Shown: positions 14,195 to 21,433, numbered from the stretch's first letter. The stretch is 27,700 nucleotides of DNA from a virus (IMGVR_UViG_3300010373_001146:1-27700); one strand, 5' to 3'. Numbers and translations are program-made. Notes: generated by a model from the sequence alone, not told the origin.

Positions 14195-14557
14195 ATGCTG
14201 TCGAATCTGCTGTCGCTGTGGAAACCCGTGGTCCGCGTGGGCCGCCGCTTTCTCTTGCCCCGCGCCCTGCCGCGTCCCGCGCGGCCGCCGGCTGCCGCGG
14301 CGCCGCGGCGCCGCGGCAGCGCGCGCTCCTTCGCGGCACCGGCTCGTGCCAAGGACAAGCAGCTGCCGCGATGGAAGTTGCTCGTGCCCACGGCGGCCGA
14401 TCCGGAAGCCTACCGGGTCGTCACGGAGCGGGCGCGGACGAAGTCGGAAGCGCGCGGCCGCGCCAAGAAGGCCCTGGGCCTGTCGCGCAAGGAGCGATTG
14501 CCCATCGGTACGTGGATCGAGCGCCTGAAGCCGCGCCGCAAGGCCATCGCCCGCTAG
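14195..14557 (+). CDS. Small basic Pro/Ala/Arg-rich protein
   Basis: 120 residues starting MLSNLLSLWKPVVRVGRRFL, with GGAG eight bases before ATG 14195. Residues 20-60 are a low-complexity Arg/Pro/Ala linker. The C-terminal part (about 65-120) is more ordered, with KLLVPTAADPEAYRVVTERA, RGRAKKALGLSRKERLPIGT and RRKAIAR. Strong positive charge suggests binding to nucleic acid or to acidic phage proteins. It sits directly before the gp36-like connector, so a head or neck role is possible. No family is recognised. Confidence 0.55.
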   Translation: MLSNLLSLWKPVVRVGRRFLLPRALPRPARPPAAAAPRRRGSARSFAAPARAKDKQLPRWKLLVPTAADPEAYRVVTERARTKSEARGRAKKALGLSRKERLPIGTWIERLKPRRKAIAR

Positions 14558-14569
14558 AGGAGAGCACGC

Positions 14570-15094
14570 ATGTCCGTCGCCTCGCCTTACCTCTACTGCA
14601 CGGAGCAGGATCTCTACAACCGCCTGTCGTCGGAGGGCGTCTTGGGACTGCTCGACGACGACAACGACGGCCAGGTCGATCAGTTGGAGCAAAGCGCCCT
14701 GGCCGACGTGCTGTCCGACGCCAGCGAGACCATCGCTTTCTATACGTGGATGAAGTACGACCCGGGCCTGCTCACCGCGAGCGCCTGGGTCAACCGCCGC
14801 GCCGTGGACCTGGCGGCGTGGATACTCTTCCAGCGCCGCGGCCTGACGCCGCCGGCCAGCGTGCAGCACAAGGCCGAGCAGGCGCAGAAGTGGCTCGAAG
14901 ACATCGCCGACGGCCCGCGGCTCATTCCGGCCGCGCCCCTGCGCCGCCGGCTGGCCCCGGTGTGGTCCAACACCCGCGTGGACGTGGGCTTCACCTTCAA
15001 GTGCGTCCGCGTCGAGCCGCAGACGAGCGCGCCGCCGTCGCAAGGCTATGCCCAGCAGACGGACTACCTGGCCGCGTTTTGCTTCGAGATTTAG
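14570..15094 (+). CDS. gp36-like head-tail connector protein (DUF1320)
   Basis: 174 residues. The plan matches Mu gp36/DUF1320: an opening YCTEQDLYNRLSSEGVLGLL, a short acidic segment DDDNDGQVD, helix LADVLSDASETIAFYTWMKY, a hydrophobic turn WVNRRAVDLAAWILFQRRGL, then HKAEQAQKWLEDIADGPRLI. These proteins complete the neck below the portal in Mu-like and related phages. GAGGAGAGCACGC precedes the ATG. The C-terminal about 45 residues are extra and Pro-rich. It is 12 bases after the preceding basic protein gene. Confidence 0.7.
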   Translation: MSVASPYLYCTEQDLYNRLSSEGVLGLLDDDNDGQVDQLEQSALADVLSDASETIAFYTWMKYDPGLLTASAWVNRRAVDLAAWILFQRRGLTPPASVQHKAEQAQKWLEDIADGPRLIPAAPLRRRLAPVWSNTRVDVGFTFKCVRVEPQTSAPPSQGYAQQTDYLAAFCFEI

Positions 15095-15150
15095 CAGAGA
15101 GAAATTGTCGAATATTGCTAGCGCTGGACTTTAACCAAAAAGAGTAAGAC

Positions 15151-15525
15151 ATGACCGCCGTAGCGGAAGTTCACAGGACCCCGGAGTTGCCCCGCGTTCT
15201 CAAGAGCGGCGAATTTCGTTGGCTCGGGACGCCGGGGCCGAATGGCCCGACGCAGGAAGAGATTTTGGCGCAAAGGAAGGAGTGGTTCCGCGAGCGCGTG
15301 GAATGCGCTCGCCTGCTGCGCTCGATTGAGACAGGCTTTCGCCACGAGTCCTCCATTGACTGGCAACACCAGGATGGGCGGCTGATCTGCGAAGCCACGT
15401 ACCGCTTGACGGGCGAGGTTTTTGTAGCGACGCCCGAACAGCAAGAGTGGGCCGGCCAGATGGAGGCCACGACGCGGCCGGGCACTCTCGGCGGCGGGCC
15501 ACGTTTACTGGTTCCTGCCGGCTAG
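15151..15525 (+). CDS. Hypothetical protein (124 aa)
   Basis: ATG 15151 is preceded by AAAGAG. The product has a helical Arg/Glu-rich centre (TQEEILAQRKEWFRERVECA) and a likely beta segment (DGRLICEATYRLTGEVFV). No family is recognised. Base composition around it is lower in GC than the head genes, suggesting separate origin. A weak TTG start with a good ribosome-binding site follows 62 bases later, so it may be co-transcribed with the next gene. Confidence 0.5.
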   Translation: MTAVAEVHRTPELPRVLKSGEFRWLGTPGPNGPTQEEILAQRKEWFRERVECARLLRSIETGFRHESSIDWQHQDGRLICEATYRLTGEVFVATPEQQEWAGQMEATTRPGTLGGGPRLLVPAG

Positions 15526-15587
15526 GTGCTGAGGCGATTGCTTCCCAGCGCAGGGCTTCCAGCAAGAAGAGAGAAAAGGAGACAGTC

Positions 15588-16016
15588 TTGACTACTTCCC
15601 TGACACAGAGCGCACCGTTTCCCCACGGCCTGAAGGCGTTGGTGGCGGCGGCCACTTGTAAACCGGGGTGGAGCTTTTCGCTTGTTGACATCGACCGTGA
15701 TGACAAAACCTGTCATGGCCTGACGCTCATTATCTATGTGGAAGGCCCCGACGCCGACCGCCCCGAGGTGAACATCCAGGTCTCCCATTGGTTCCCCGTT
15801 CCTGCCGCCACTTATGACAGGCGGGAGTGGGAAATCTGGTTGTTTGATCGCTGCATGGATGTGGAGCGACACGAGATGATGGAGTTTTTCAAGATCCAGG
15901 GCACGCCGCCCTTTGCCCCCAACCATGCCAGGGGCCGGAATCCCTATCGGGTCCATGTACTGGGCACGGAGAAGGACGTTCATCGCGTGCCGGGGCAGGA
16001 TCGGGCCCCGGGATGA
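15588..16016 (+). CDS. Conserved phage hypothetical protein (ERHE-MEFF family)
   Basis: 142 residues if started at TTG 15588, which has AAAGGAG at a 6-base gap; no ATG lies nearby in frame that does not run through the previous gene. The sequence contains LIIYVEGPDADRPEVNIQVS, EWEIWLFDRCMDVERHEMME, FFKIQGTPPFAPNHARGRNP and YRVHV. The DVERHE-MEFF and APNHGPGRDPY-like elements recur in hypothetical proteins of actinobacterial and other phages. The HExxEFF arrangement resembles a metal-binding helix, but catalysis is not established. The stop overlaps ATG 16013 (ATGA). Confidence 0.6.
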   Translation: MTTSLTQSAPFPHGLKALVAAATCKPGWSFSLVDIDRDDKTCHGLTLIIYVEGPDADRPEVNIQVSHWFPVPAATYDRREWEIWLFDRCMDVERHEMMEFFKIQGTPPFAPNHARGRNPYRVHVLGTEKDVHRVPGQDRAPG

Positions 16017-16030
16017 AGCGAGGTCTGACC

Positions 16031-16228
16031 ATGTTCCGCCCCCACGTCGAGATGAACACGCGCGCCGCCCTGCCGTCCTGCCGGCGGCGCCTGCTGCGCT
16101 CGCGGCTCTACCAGCGCTGGCTGGCCGGCATGCGCCGCTACCATGAGGAGATCGCCCCCAGAAGGAGGATCAGCCATGTCGAAGTTCTCGAAGCTGGTGG
16201 GCAAGATTCGCCAAAAGGAAGGCTATAG
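16031..16228 (+). CDS. Small Arg-rich protein (65-71 aa)
   Basis: ATG 16031 has GAGG seven bases upstream. An in-frame ATG at 16013 overlaps the previous stop and would add six residues. The product is very basic (SCRRRLLRSRLYQRWLAGMR). Its last 53 bases overlap the next gene, whose strong ribosome-binding site lies inside it. No family is recognised, and the gene may be spurious, but the start overlap with the upstream gene favours it. Confidence 0.35.
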   Translation: MFRPHVEMNTRAALPSCRRRLLRSRLYQRWLAGMRRYHEEIAPRRRISHVEVLEAGGQDSPKGRL

Positions 16229-16340
16229 CAAGGAAGCGGCCCAGAAAACGGCTGCGGCCATCGGGGATCGCAAGATAGGCAAGGAGGAGATGGCCAGGAA
16301 GGCGGCCGCCTCCCGCGAGCGCCACGAGAGCGAGGGCTAG
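16176..16340 (+). CDS. Small Lys/Ala-rich phage protein (54 aa)
   Basis: ATG 16176 follows a near-perfect Shine-Dalgarno AAGGAGG at 16162-16168. The sequence starts MSKFSKLVGKIRQKEGYSKE, followed by AAQKTAAAIGDRKIGKE. The pattern K-x-I/L-x(n)-G-x(n)-AAAIG-x-K-x-G is shared by tiny proteins near head genes in many phages, whose role is unknown. The spacing to the next gene is 3 bases. Confidence 0.7.
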   Translation: MSKFSKLVGKIRQKEGYSKEAAQKTAAAIGDRKIGKEEMARKAAASRERHESEG

Positions 16341-16343
16341 GCC

Positions 16344-16502
16344 ATGCCGCTGGCAAAGGGCCAAAGCAAGGGGACGATCCGCAAGAACATTGCCACGGAA
16401 ATTCGCGCGGGCAAGAAGCCAGCGCAGGCCGTCGCTATCGCCTACCGCGAGGCGGGCCTGTCTCGCAAGAAAGTTCGCCTGCGCGCGAAGAAACGGAGCT
16501 GA
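16344..16502 (+). CDS. DUF6496-like small basic protein (52 aa)
   Basis: ATG 16344 begins MPLAKGQSKGTIRKNIATEI, continues RAGKKPAQAVAIAYREAGLS and ends in a run of Lys and Arg before TGA 16500-16502. The pattern MPL-x-KG-x-SK-x-x-I-x-KNI followed by GKKPAQAVAIA is distinctive of DUF6496, a small phage protein family without known function. It lies 3 bases after the previous gene and 3 bases before the next. Confidence 0.75.
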   Translation: MPLAKGQSKGTIRKNIATEIRAGKKPAQAVAIAYREAGLSRKKVRLRAKKRS

Positions 16503-16505
16503 ACC

Positions 16506-16874
16506 ATGTCCGGTCGTCTGCAAACCTCCCCCGACGGCGGCAACACCTGGGAACCCCTGCGCCGCGCGGTCCTTCTCGTGCCGCTGGCGGCCCAGGCCAT
16601 CGTCGCCAACACTCCTGTCACGGTCCACGCGCCGGCGGGCGGCAAGAAGTGGCGGCTCCTGGCCTACGACCTGTCCCTGTCCGTGGCCGGCAGCGTGCTC
16701 GTCAAGGACGCCGGCGCCGAGGTGCTGCGCACGCCCACGCTCCTGGCGGCCGCGCCGCACGCCTCCCCGGACATGGGCCAGGGGCTGTTGTCCACGGCGG
16801 CGGGCAACACCTTGCAGCTCGACGCCACGGCCTCGGGCAACGTGTCCGGCTGGCTGGCGGTGATGGAAGAGTAA
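16506..16874 (+). CDS. Hypothetical beta-rich protein, possibly structural
   Basis: 122 residues (MSGRLQTSPDGGNTWEPLRR). Gly, Ala, Thr and Val dominate and hydrophobic residues alternate as in beta-strands (GKKWRLLAYDLSLSVAGSVL, TLQLDATASGNVSGWLAVME). This would suit a small decoration or fibre-associated protein, but no family is recognised. It is the last plus-strand gene before the block of minus-strand paralogues; the two coding ends are 7 bases apart. Confidence 0.55.
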   Translation: MSGRLQTSPDGGNTWEPLRRAVLLVPLAAQAIVANTPVTVHAPAGGKKWRLLAYDLSLSVAGSVLVKDAGAEVLRTPTLLAAAPHASPDMGQGLLSTAAGNTLQLDATASGNVSGWLAVMEE

Positions 16875-16881
16875 GGCAGTC

Positions 16882-17784
16882 TCACTCCTTGCCCAAAAGC
16901 AGGTCAATCACCCAGCAGCCGCGCACATGCGTAGTTGCCACGCCACGACGCCAAACCATTCCCTTCCCAGGTGAGGCTTGTACTAATCCCCATCCTCGGC
17001 AGTGGTTCAGGATGTCGGCGTTCTCACAACCCGCCTCTTGCAGCGCATCGGCCAGTACCGGCATGTCCTCAAATCGCCGTTCCTCGTAGATGGCCTGGGC
17101 GATCTTGCGGATGAGGCCGTCGTTCAAGGTGAGCCAGTCGCTCCATTTGTCCTGTTTGCCATTCCCAAGGCAATCCGGACAGTAATGTTTGATGGGGACA
17201 TACAACCCATCCCCATCGTCAACTTGATGGGTTAACTTGCCACTTCCGTGGCATTTGTCACACTTTCCGTATCTCGTTATCGGGCGAAACGGGTTGCCGA
17301 AGATGTCTCGTAGGAGGGCGGCTTGAGTAGGCCGCATGTCTCTGAACATGCCATCAAGGGTAACATGGCGAGCGGCGTCTGCGGCATCTCGGACAGTGAC
17401 GACCCACGCTCCTCCTTCCGTCGTTCCACAGCCGGCTGTATACATCTCATCCTGCGTTGCCTCCCCATCCGCGTACCGTTCCGCCACTTCCACGGCTCGC
17501 TGGCTGCGATTTATGTGGCCAGTGCCTGAACAGGAGTAGCATTCTTGCCCCGCTGCCTGATGCCTCAGCGCATTAGACGGAATTATCCCGTAACCACGAC
17601 ACCGTTCGCACGGTACAACATCCACCAGTTTATTCCACACCTGCCGGCAACACGCGCACGCAAAGAGGCGTAATTGGCGTTCGCTGGCGTAGTACCCAGC
17701 CACGGTAGGGTTATCAGCGTCTAGATGAAACAGTCGCAGCATCGCTTGCGGGGCGTCACTCGTTAGCCACTCTCGCTCTATCAC
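16882..17784 (-). CDS. Gemmataceae paralogue 3 of 3, with two inserted zinc-ribbon motifs
   Basis: 300 residues from a GTG start at 17784. Family framework: EREWLTSDAPQAML, RQLRLFACACCRQVW, RAVEVAERYADGE, ALLRDIFGNPFRPIT (156-170), IAQAIYEERRFEDMPVLADA, CENADILNHCRG, and HVRGCWVIDLLLGKE at the end. Two DnaJ-type Cys segments interrupt it: C59/C62 with C82/C85, and C175/C178 with C202/C205, each of the form CxxCxGxG. They occur at different points of the framework from the insertion in paralogue 1. The start has AAGGAG (17791-17796 on the complement), formed by the Lys-Glu codons ending the upstream paralogue. Function is unknown; this family is large in Gemmata. Confidence 0.7.
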   Translation of the reverse strand: MIEREWLTSDAPQAMLRLFHLDADNPTVAGYYASERQLRLFACACCRQVWNKLVDVVPCERCRGYGIIPSNALRHQAAGQECYSCSGTGHINRSQRAVEVAERYADGEATQDEMYTAGCGTTEGGAWVVTVRDAADAARHVTLDGMFRDMRPTQAALLRDIFGNPFRPITRYGKCDKCHGSGKLTHQVDDGDGLYVPIKHYCPDCLGNGKQDKWSDWLTLNDGLIRKIAQAIYEERRFEDMPVLADALQEAGCENADILNHCRGWGLVQASPGKGMVWRRGVATTHVRGCWVIDLLLGKE

Positions 17785-17787
17785 TGT

Positions 17788-18393
17788 CTACTCCTTGCCA
17801 AGTAGTAGGTCCACAACCCAGCAACCCCGTACATGCAAGCCCTCACCTCGGCAGTGATTCAACATCTCCTCATTCTTGCAGCCTGCTTCTTCGAGTGCGT
17901 CCGCCAGTACCGGCATGTCCTCGAAGCGCCGTTCGTCGTAGATGGTCTGGGCGATCTTGCGAACGAGGCCATCGTGCCATCGTAGCCATTGACGCAAGCG
18001 CGAGTCCATGCAGTGAACGACGTTGCCGGGGTCGCCCCCTCTGGGCTTGGTCCAGCGCCAGCGCTCCTGCCGAAACACGTTGCCGAAGATGTCGCGTAGC
18101 AGAGCGGCACAGTCACCCCAAGAAATTGCCCAGTCACCAGCCTTGATGGAGTCAAACCAGAGCGGCAGGTATGATGCCGGTTTTTCTTGCCCCCTTTCCC
18201 AGCACGCGACCCGTTCCTCGACGTATGAACGGTGAGGGCGCACGCTGCGATAAACAGCACAGGCGAACCAACGCAACTTGCGGTCTGTGGAAGGGCGTTG
18301 TCCCCAAAGTGGATGCTCCAGGCTTGCTGGCCCCCTAATGAAGTGAAGCATCGCCTCCAGATCATCACTCGTTAGCCATTCTTGCTCCGTCAC
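17788..18393 (-). CDS. Gemmataceae paralogue 2 of 3, short form
   Basis: 201 residues from GTG 18393. It keeps the common framework: EQEWLTSDDLEAML, RKLRWFACAVYRSVRPH, CAALLRDIFGNVFRQE, LVRKIAQTIYDERRFEDMPV, LADALEEAGCKNEEML and HVRGCWVVDLLLGKE. The central ribbon insertions and the AVEVAERYADG helix are missing, and CACCR is reduced to CAVYR. Its ribosome-binding site (AAGGAG, complement of 18400-18405) is built from the last two sense codons of the preceding gene, leaving 6 bases to GTG, so it is translationally coupled. GC is visibly lower than in the head genes. Confidence 0.7.
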   Translation of the reverse strand: MTEQEWLTSDDLEAMLHFIRGPASLEHPLWGQRPSTDRKLRWFACAVYRSVRPHRSYVEERVACWERGQEKPASYLPLWFDSIKAGDWAISWGDCAALLRDIFGNVFRQERWRWTKPRGGDPGNVVHCMDSRLRQWLRWHDGLVRKIAQTIYDERRFEDMPVLADALEEAGCKNEEMLNHCRGEGLHVRGCWVVDLLLGKE

Positions 18394-18396
18394 TGT

Positions 18397-19101
18397 CTAC
18401 TCCTTGCCAAGTAATAGGTCCACAACCCAGCAGCCGCGCACATGCGGGCCGCGCAAGGGAATCCATTCCTTGCCATCACACACACCGCACGCCCAACGGT
18501 ACCCGCCGGCCTCCTCGCTGCATTGGAGTTCATGGTAGCCCTTCCCATAATTTAGAGGGCATCGCTCCAATTCCCGGCAGTGATTCAGCATCTCCTCATT
18601 CTTGCAGCCGGCTTCTTCCAAAGCATCTGCAAGTATGGGCATGTCCTCGAAGCGACGTTCGTCGTAAATAGTCTGGGCGATCTTGCGAACGAGGCCGTCG
18701 TTCAAGGTGAGCCAATCGCATACACAGCCACAGTCAAAACGAGTTCTGGGACCAACCCATGACGGACAATTCTTGCTATGCGGAAGCATCACCGGGCGAA
18801 ACGGGTTGCCGAAAATGTCGCGGAGCAAATTAGCAAACACGGAGTTTCTCTCTGGCGAGCCTGGGTCGCCACTTCTCAACGCAAGGGCCGCAGTGAGCGG
18901 CCAGTCGATCTCCTCCCGTTTATCTAATCGGTGCCATTTTTCCCACGGTGGCACAATGGCACACGCCAACAGCCGCAGCTTGCGGTCGGAAAGGATGACA
19001 CTTCCGCCCCCCATGCCTTCGGCGGTATTGGCGTCATTCCCACGGGCGAACGTAAGCATCGCTTGCGGGTCGTCGCTCGTCAGCCAGTCCTGCTCGGTCA
19101 T
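18397..19101 (-). CDS. Gemmataceae paralogue 1 of 3, C-terminal Cys insertion
   Basis: 234 residues from ATG 19101, chosen over an in-frame ATG at 19131 because GGGAGG lies five bases before it and the family start MTEQDWLTSDDPQAML begins there. Framework: RKLRLLACAIVPPWEKW, ANLLRDIFGNPFRPVMLP, a CVCDWLTLNDG segment, LVRKIAQTIYDERRFEDMPI, CKNEEMLNHCREL. Then comes an inserted Cys-rich stretch (CPLNYGKG, QCSEEAGG, WACGVCDGKEW) before the HVRGCWVVDLLLGKE end. It is first in the minus-strand operon. A putative -10 TACAAT lies 20 bases upstream. Confidence 0.7.
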   Translation of the reverse strand: MTEQDWLTSDDPQAMLTFARGNDANTAEGMGGGSVILSDRKLRLLACAIVPPWEKWHRLDKREEIDWPLTAALALRSGDPGSPERNSVFANLLRDIFGNPFRPVMLPHSKNCPSWVGPRTRFDCGCVCDWLTLNDGLVRKIAQTIYDERRFEDMPILADALEEAGCKNEEMLNHCRELERCPLNYGKGYHELQCSEEAGGYRWACGVCDGKEWIPLRGPHVRGCWVVDLLLGKE

Positions 19102-19120
19102 GCGTACCTCCCGTGCGACG

Positions 19121-19126
19121 ATTGTA
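19121..19126 (-). promoter_or_regulatory. Probable -10 box for the paralogue operon
   Basis: The complement of 19121-19126 reads TACAAT, 20 bases before ATG 19101. No good -35 is visible 17-18 bases upstream, so this is a partial promoter match. The 140-base gap between this operon and the plus-strand gene at 19242 holds no other clear signal. Confidence 0.35.
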
Positions 19127-19241
19127 CCCACAGTGTCCGGCCGTTCCCAGAGCAGCCGCGCCGAGTTTGCCTCCCCGCTTCCGCCTGGGTAATCTCGTGT
19201 CCCGCACCACCAGCGCCGGTCTCACGCGGGAACACACACGC

Positions 19242-19661
19242 ATGCAGGAAACCAACGCCGCCGCCCTTCTCGAACACCTGGCCGGTCTGCTGGCCGAACA
19301 GCAGCGCCAGCGCCAGGAACTGGCCCGCCTCGCTGAGGTCGAGGCCGTCTCCGAGCGCGTCCATCAGGAGATCCTGCTGCTGGTGGACACGCTGAACCAG
19401 CACGGGGTCGAGCTAACCGGCGCGGCGCGCGTCGTGCCCGCCGCCGCGGAGTGCATCCGCCGGCAGGCGGCGCGCCTCGCCGAGTTGGAAACGCGGCTCG
19501 ACCCACGCCGGCAACTGTTCACGCCGGCACCGGGAGCACCCATGGCATCTGCGGCACCGGCGGCACCTGCAGCACCCGCAGCAGGCGTGCCGCGTTGTCA
19601 GTACCAGCATGTGGACAACCGCGAGCTTCATGGCCTGCAGGGGCTACGGCACCGTGATTGA
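19242..19661 (+). CDS. Hypothetical coiled-coil protein
   Basis: 139 residues. The first 60 residues form one long helix (LLAEQQRQRQELARLAEVEA and LLVDTLNQHGVELTG) likely to make a coiled coil. A second helix (AECIRRQAARLAELETRLDP) is followed by an Ala/Pro repeat linker (APAAPAAPAAG) and a short tail. Such proteins can be phage tail-chaperone or fibre-associated parts, but no family is recognised. No strong ribosome-binding site precedes ATG 19242. It restarts the plus-strand block after the paralogue operon. Confidence 0.5.
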   Translation: MQETNAAALLEHLAGLLAEQQRQRQELARLAEVEAVSERVHQEILLLVDTLNQHGVELTGAARVVPAAAECIRRQAARLAELETRLDPRRQLFTPAPGAPMASAAPAAPAAPAAGVPRCQYQHVDNRELHGLQGLRHRD

Positions 19662-19670
19662 GGCAGCACC

Positions 19671-20015
19671 GTGTACACCCTCTCCAAGCATCCCTCGGAA
19701 ACGCTGGCCTACGTGATGGACTTCGCCGCCGACGGTCCGCCCGCCGGGGCGCGCGCCAGCACCTGGCCGCAGGGCCACCTGCTGGCGGCCGGGGAAAGTC
19801 TGAGCGGCGTACCGACGATCGGCGTGAGGCGCGACGACGGCCAGGCCAGCGACCTGACGCTGACCAACACCAGCACCAGCGGCAGCCAGATTCTCTTTAC
19901 CGTGGCCGGCGGCCAGGACGGGGTGACGTACATCCTGACGGCCCAGGCCAGTACCAGCAGCGGCGAGACGCGCGTCGGCGAGGGCGCGCTCGTGGTGTCC
20001 CTGACCTTGCCCTGA
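19671..20015 (+). CDS. Phage fibre-type beta-sandwich protein
   Basis: 114 residues from GTG 19671, with GAGG about eight bases upstream. The run from KHPSETLAYVMDFAADGPP through WPQGHLLAAGESLSGVPTIG, TLTNTSTSGSQILFTVAGGQ and DGVTYILTAQASTSSGETRV matches small phage proteins with a pattern of a DW-like entry, LADGE, VSGGTAGTTYTVT and a final strand. They are commonly found near neck and tail genes and fold as a single beta-sandwich. The exact virion position cannot be told here. Confidence 0.6.
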   Translation: MYTLSKHPSETLAYVMDFAADGPPAGARASTWPQGHLLAAGESLSGVPTIGVRRDDGQASDLTLTNTSTSGSQILFTVAGGQDGVTYILTAQASTSSGETRVGEGALVVSLTLP

Positions 20016-20026
20016 CAGGAGTAGCG

Positions 20027-20371
20027 ATGAAGGGAAAGAAGATGCCGACCGGCCCTGTCCGCCATGCCGTCGAGGTGGGCTGCGACGCCCCGGAGCCGGA
20101 CGCGATCCAGCGCGCCCGCCAGATCCTGGCCCGCTTGCAGCGGCTCAATCTACGGCTGGGCCGCGTGGATAACGAGTTGGGCCGTATTCCCTGCGAGGAG
20201 TGCGGCGACGAGGACCGGCCGCGCAGCCTCATGGCGTTCCTGGACGCCAGCCAGCGTGAACTCCACACGCTGGAAGCCAGCGTGTCATCGATCGAGAGAA
20301 AGCTGGTCGGGAGTTGCTGGGATAACGACTGCGAGGCATACCGCCTGGACAACTCCCCCGAAGACGACTAA
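20027..20371 (+). CDS. Hypothetical protein with CEEC motif
   Basis: 114 residues; AGGAG lies upstream of ATG 20027. An arginine-rich helical core (AIQRARQILARLQRLNLRLG) leads to CEECGDEDRP and a second helix (LDASQRELHTLEASVSSIER), then CWDNDCEAYRLDN. Four Cys in two pairs might bind zinc, though the spacing is irregular. No family is recognised. It is followed after 58 bases by the exonuclease gene. Confidence 0.55.
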   Translation: MKGKKMPTGPVRHAVEVGCDAPEPDAIQRARQILARLQRLNLRLGRVDNELGRIPCEECGDEDRPRSLMAFLDASQRELHTLEASVSSIERKLVGSCWDNDCEAYRLDNSPEDD

Positions 20372-20429
20372 CCCGACCCGTCCGGCACCCCGCGCCGCCG
20401 GCCGCTGGCATCCCAAGGTGAGACGTTTC

Positions 20430-21041
20430 ATGGACCATGTGGTTGTCGATGTGGAAATCCAGAAGACCATCGCCGAGACGCCCGGCGGCTGGAACGCCAC
20501 GGACCAGCTGGGCGTGGCGGTGTCCTGTCTCTGGGAATACCAAACGGCGCGGCTGCGCGTCTACGGCCCCGACGAGGTGCCGGCGCTGCGCGAGCGCCTG
20601 CTGCGGGCCGACCGCATCACCGGGTACAACATCTGGAAATTCGACCTGCCGGTCATCTGGGGCCTGTCGCAAGCGGAGTGGTTCGCCAAGACGGAAACCT
20701 TCGACCCCCACGCGGATTTGCGCGACCGGCTCCGCGCCAAGACGGACGATCTCCTGCGGCGCATCTGGAAGGCCCTGCGCCTCAACCCGGACAGCTTTTC
20801 GCCGCGCCATGGCGGCTGGGGCCTGGATGCCGTAGCGGCGGCCACCCTGGGCAGCGGCAAGATTGGTCACGGGGCCGAGGCGCCCCAGTGGTATCAGGCC
20901 GGCCTCATCCAGAAAGTCGCCAACTACTGCGCCGATGATGTGTGCTTGGAACGCGATCTGTGCGACTACCTGGAGCGCTACGGCCGCGTTGTCAACGGCG
21001 AGCGAATTCTCAGCGTGCCGCCCTGGGACGGCACGGCCTGA
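20430..21041 (+). CDS. DEDDy-type 3'-5' exonuclease-like protein
   Basis: 203 residues starting MDHVVVDVEIQKTIAE. The RNase-H-like exonuclease residues are all in place: motif I D7 and E9 in VVVDVE, motif II D72 in ITGYNIWKFDLPVI, and motif III Y166-x3-D170 in NYCADDVCLERDL, the DEDDy pattern. This matches predicted exonucleases related to the DnaQ proofreading group and RNase_H_2 proteins. The ATG at 20430 follows AAGGTGAG. Substrate, DNA or RNA, is not determined by sequence. As a phage gene it may act in DNA repair or recombination, but no polymerase or recombinase is nearby. Confidence 0.7.
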   Translation: MDHVVVDVEIQKTIAETPGGWNATDQLGVAVSCLWEYQTARLRVYGPDEVPALRERLLRADRITGYNIWKFDLPVIWGLSQAEWFAKTETFDPHADLRDRLRAKTDDLLRRIWKALRLNPDSFSPRHGGWGLDAVAAATLGSGKIGHGAEAPQWYQAGLIQKVANYCADDVCLERDLCDYLERYGRVVNGERILSVPPWDGTA

Positions 21042-21091
21042 CCGCGATTCCCTATCCAGCGCTGTTCCGAACCGACGGAGACGATGATCTC

Positions 21092-21418
21092 ATGCTCGAC
21101 ACCTCCATTCACAACGTCCGCCCCCTGTCGGCGCGGCTGCTCGTGCGCCGCGCCCCGGCCCGGGGCGTCAGCAAGGGCGGCATCCTCATCCCCGACACGG
21201 CCAAGAAGCTCAATCAGAAGGGCGAGGTGCTGGCCGTCGGCCCCGGCAAGCTCAACGAGCAAACCGGCGCGCGCATCCCGCTGCCGGTGCAGGTGGGCGA
21301 CACCATCCTGTTCGGCAAGCACGCCGGTTTCTGGGGCGAGCTGGACGATCGGAACGAGGTCTATCTCGTGCAGTGGGACGATGTCCTGGCCGTGGTGGAC
21401 CCGAACGCGGTGCCGTAA
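21092..21418 (+). CDS. groES: GroES-like co-chaperonin
   Basis: 108 residues. Family landmarks: an opening NVRPLSARLLVRRAPARG with the conserved L/V-x-R, a mobile loop around SKGGILIPDTAKKLNQKGEV, the VLAVGPGKLNEQTGARIPLP turn, VGDTILFGKHAG matching the conserved VGD-x-V-x-F/Y-x-K-Y-x-G, and an end LVQWDDVLAVVD matching the usual EDDILAV. The mobile loop has the GGI(L/I)(I/L)P signature that binds GroEL. Lack of an adjacent groEL suggests it works with the host chaperonin, as T4 gp31 does for its capsid protein. It lies 50 bases after the exonuclease stop. Confidence 0.85.
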   Translation: MLDTSIHNVRPLSARLLVRRAPARGVSKGGILIPDTAKKLNQKGEVLAVGPGKLNEQTGARIPLPVQVGDTILFGKHAGFWGELDDRNEVYLVQWDDVLAVVDPNAVP

Positions 21419-21433
21419 GAGGTAGGGGCAAAG

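Noticed and set aside
15105-15133. Possible promoter TTGTCG with ACTTTA in the gap before 15151
   Set aside because: The -10 element is poor and the -35 only partial. The gap is 56 bases and a promoter is not needed to explain expression.
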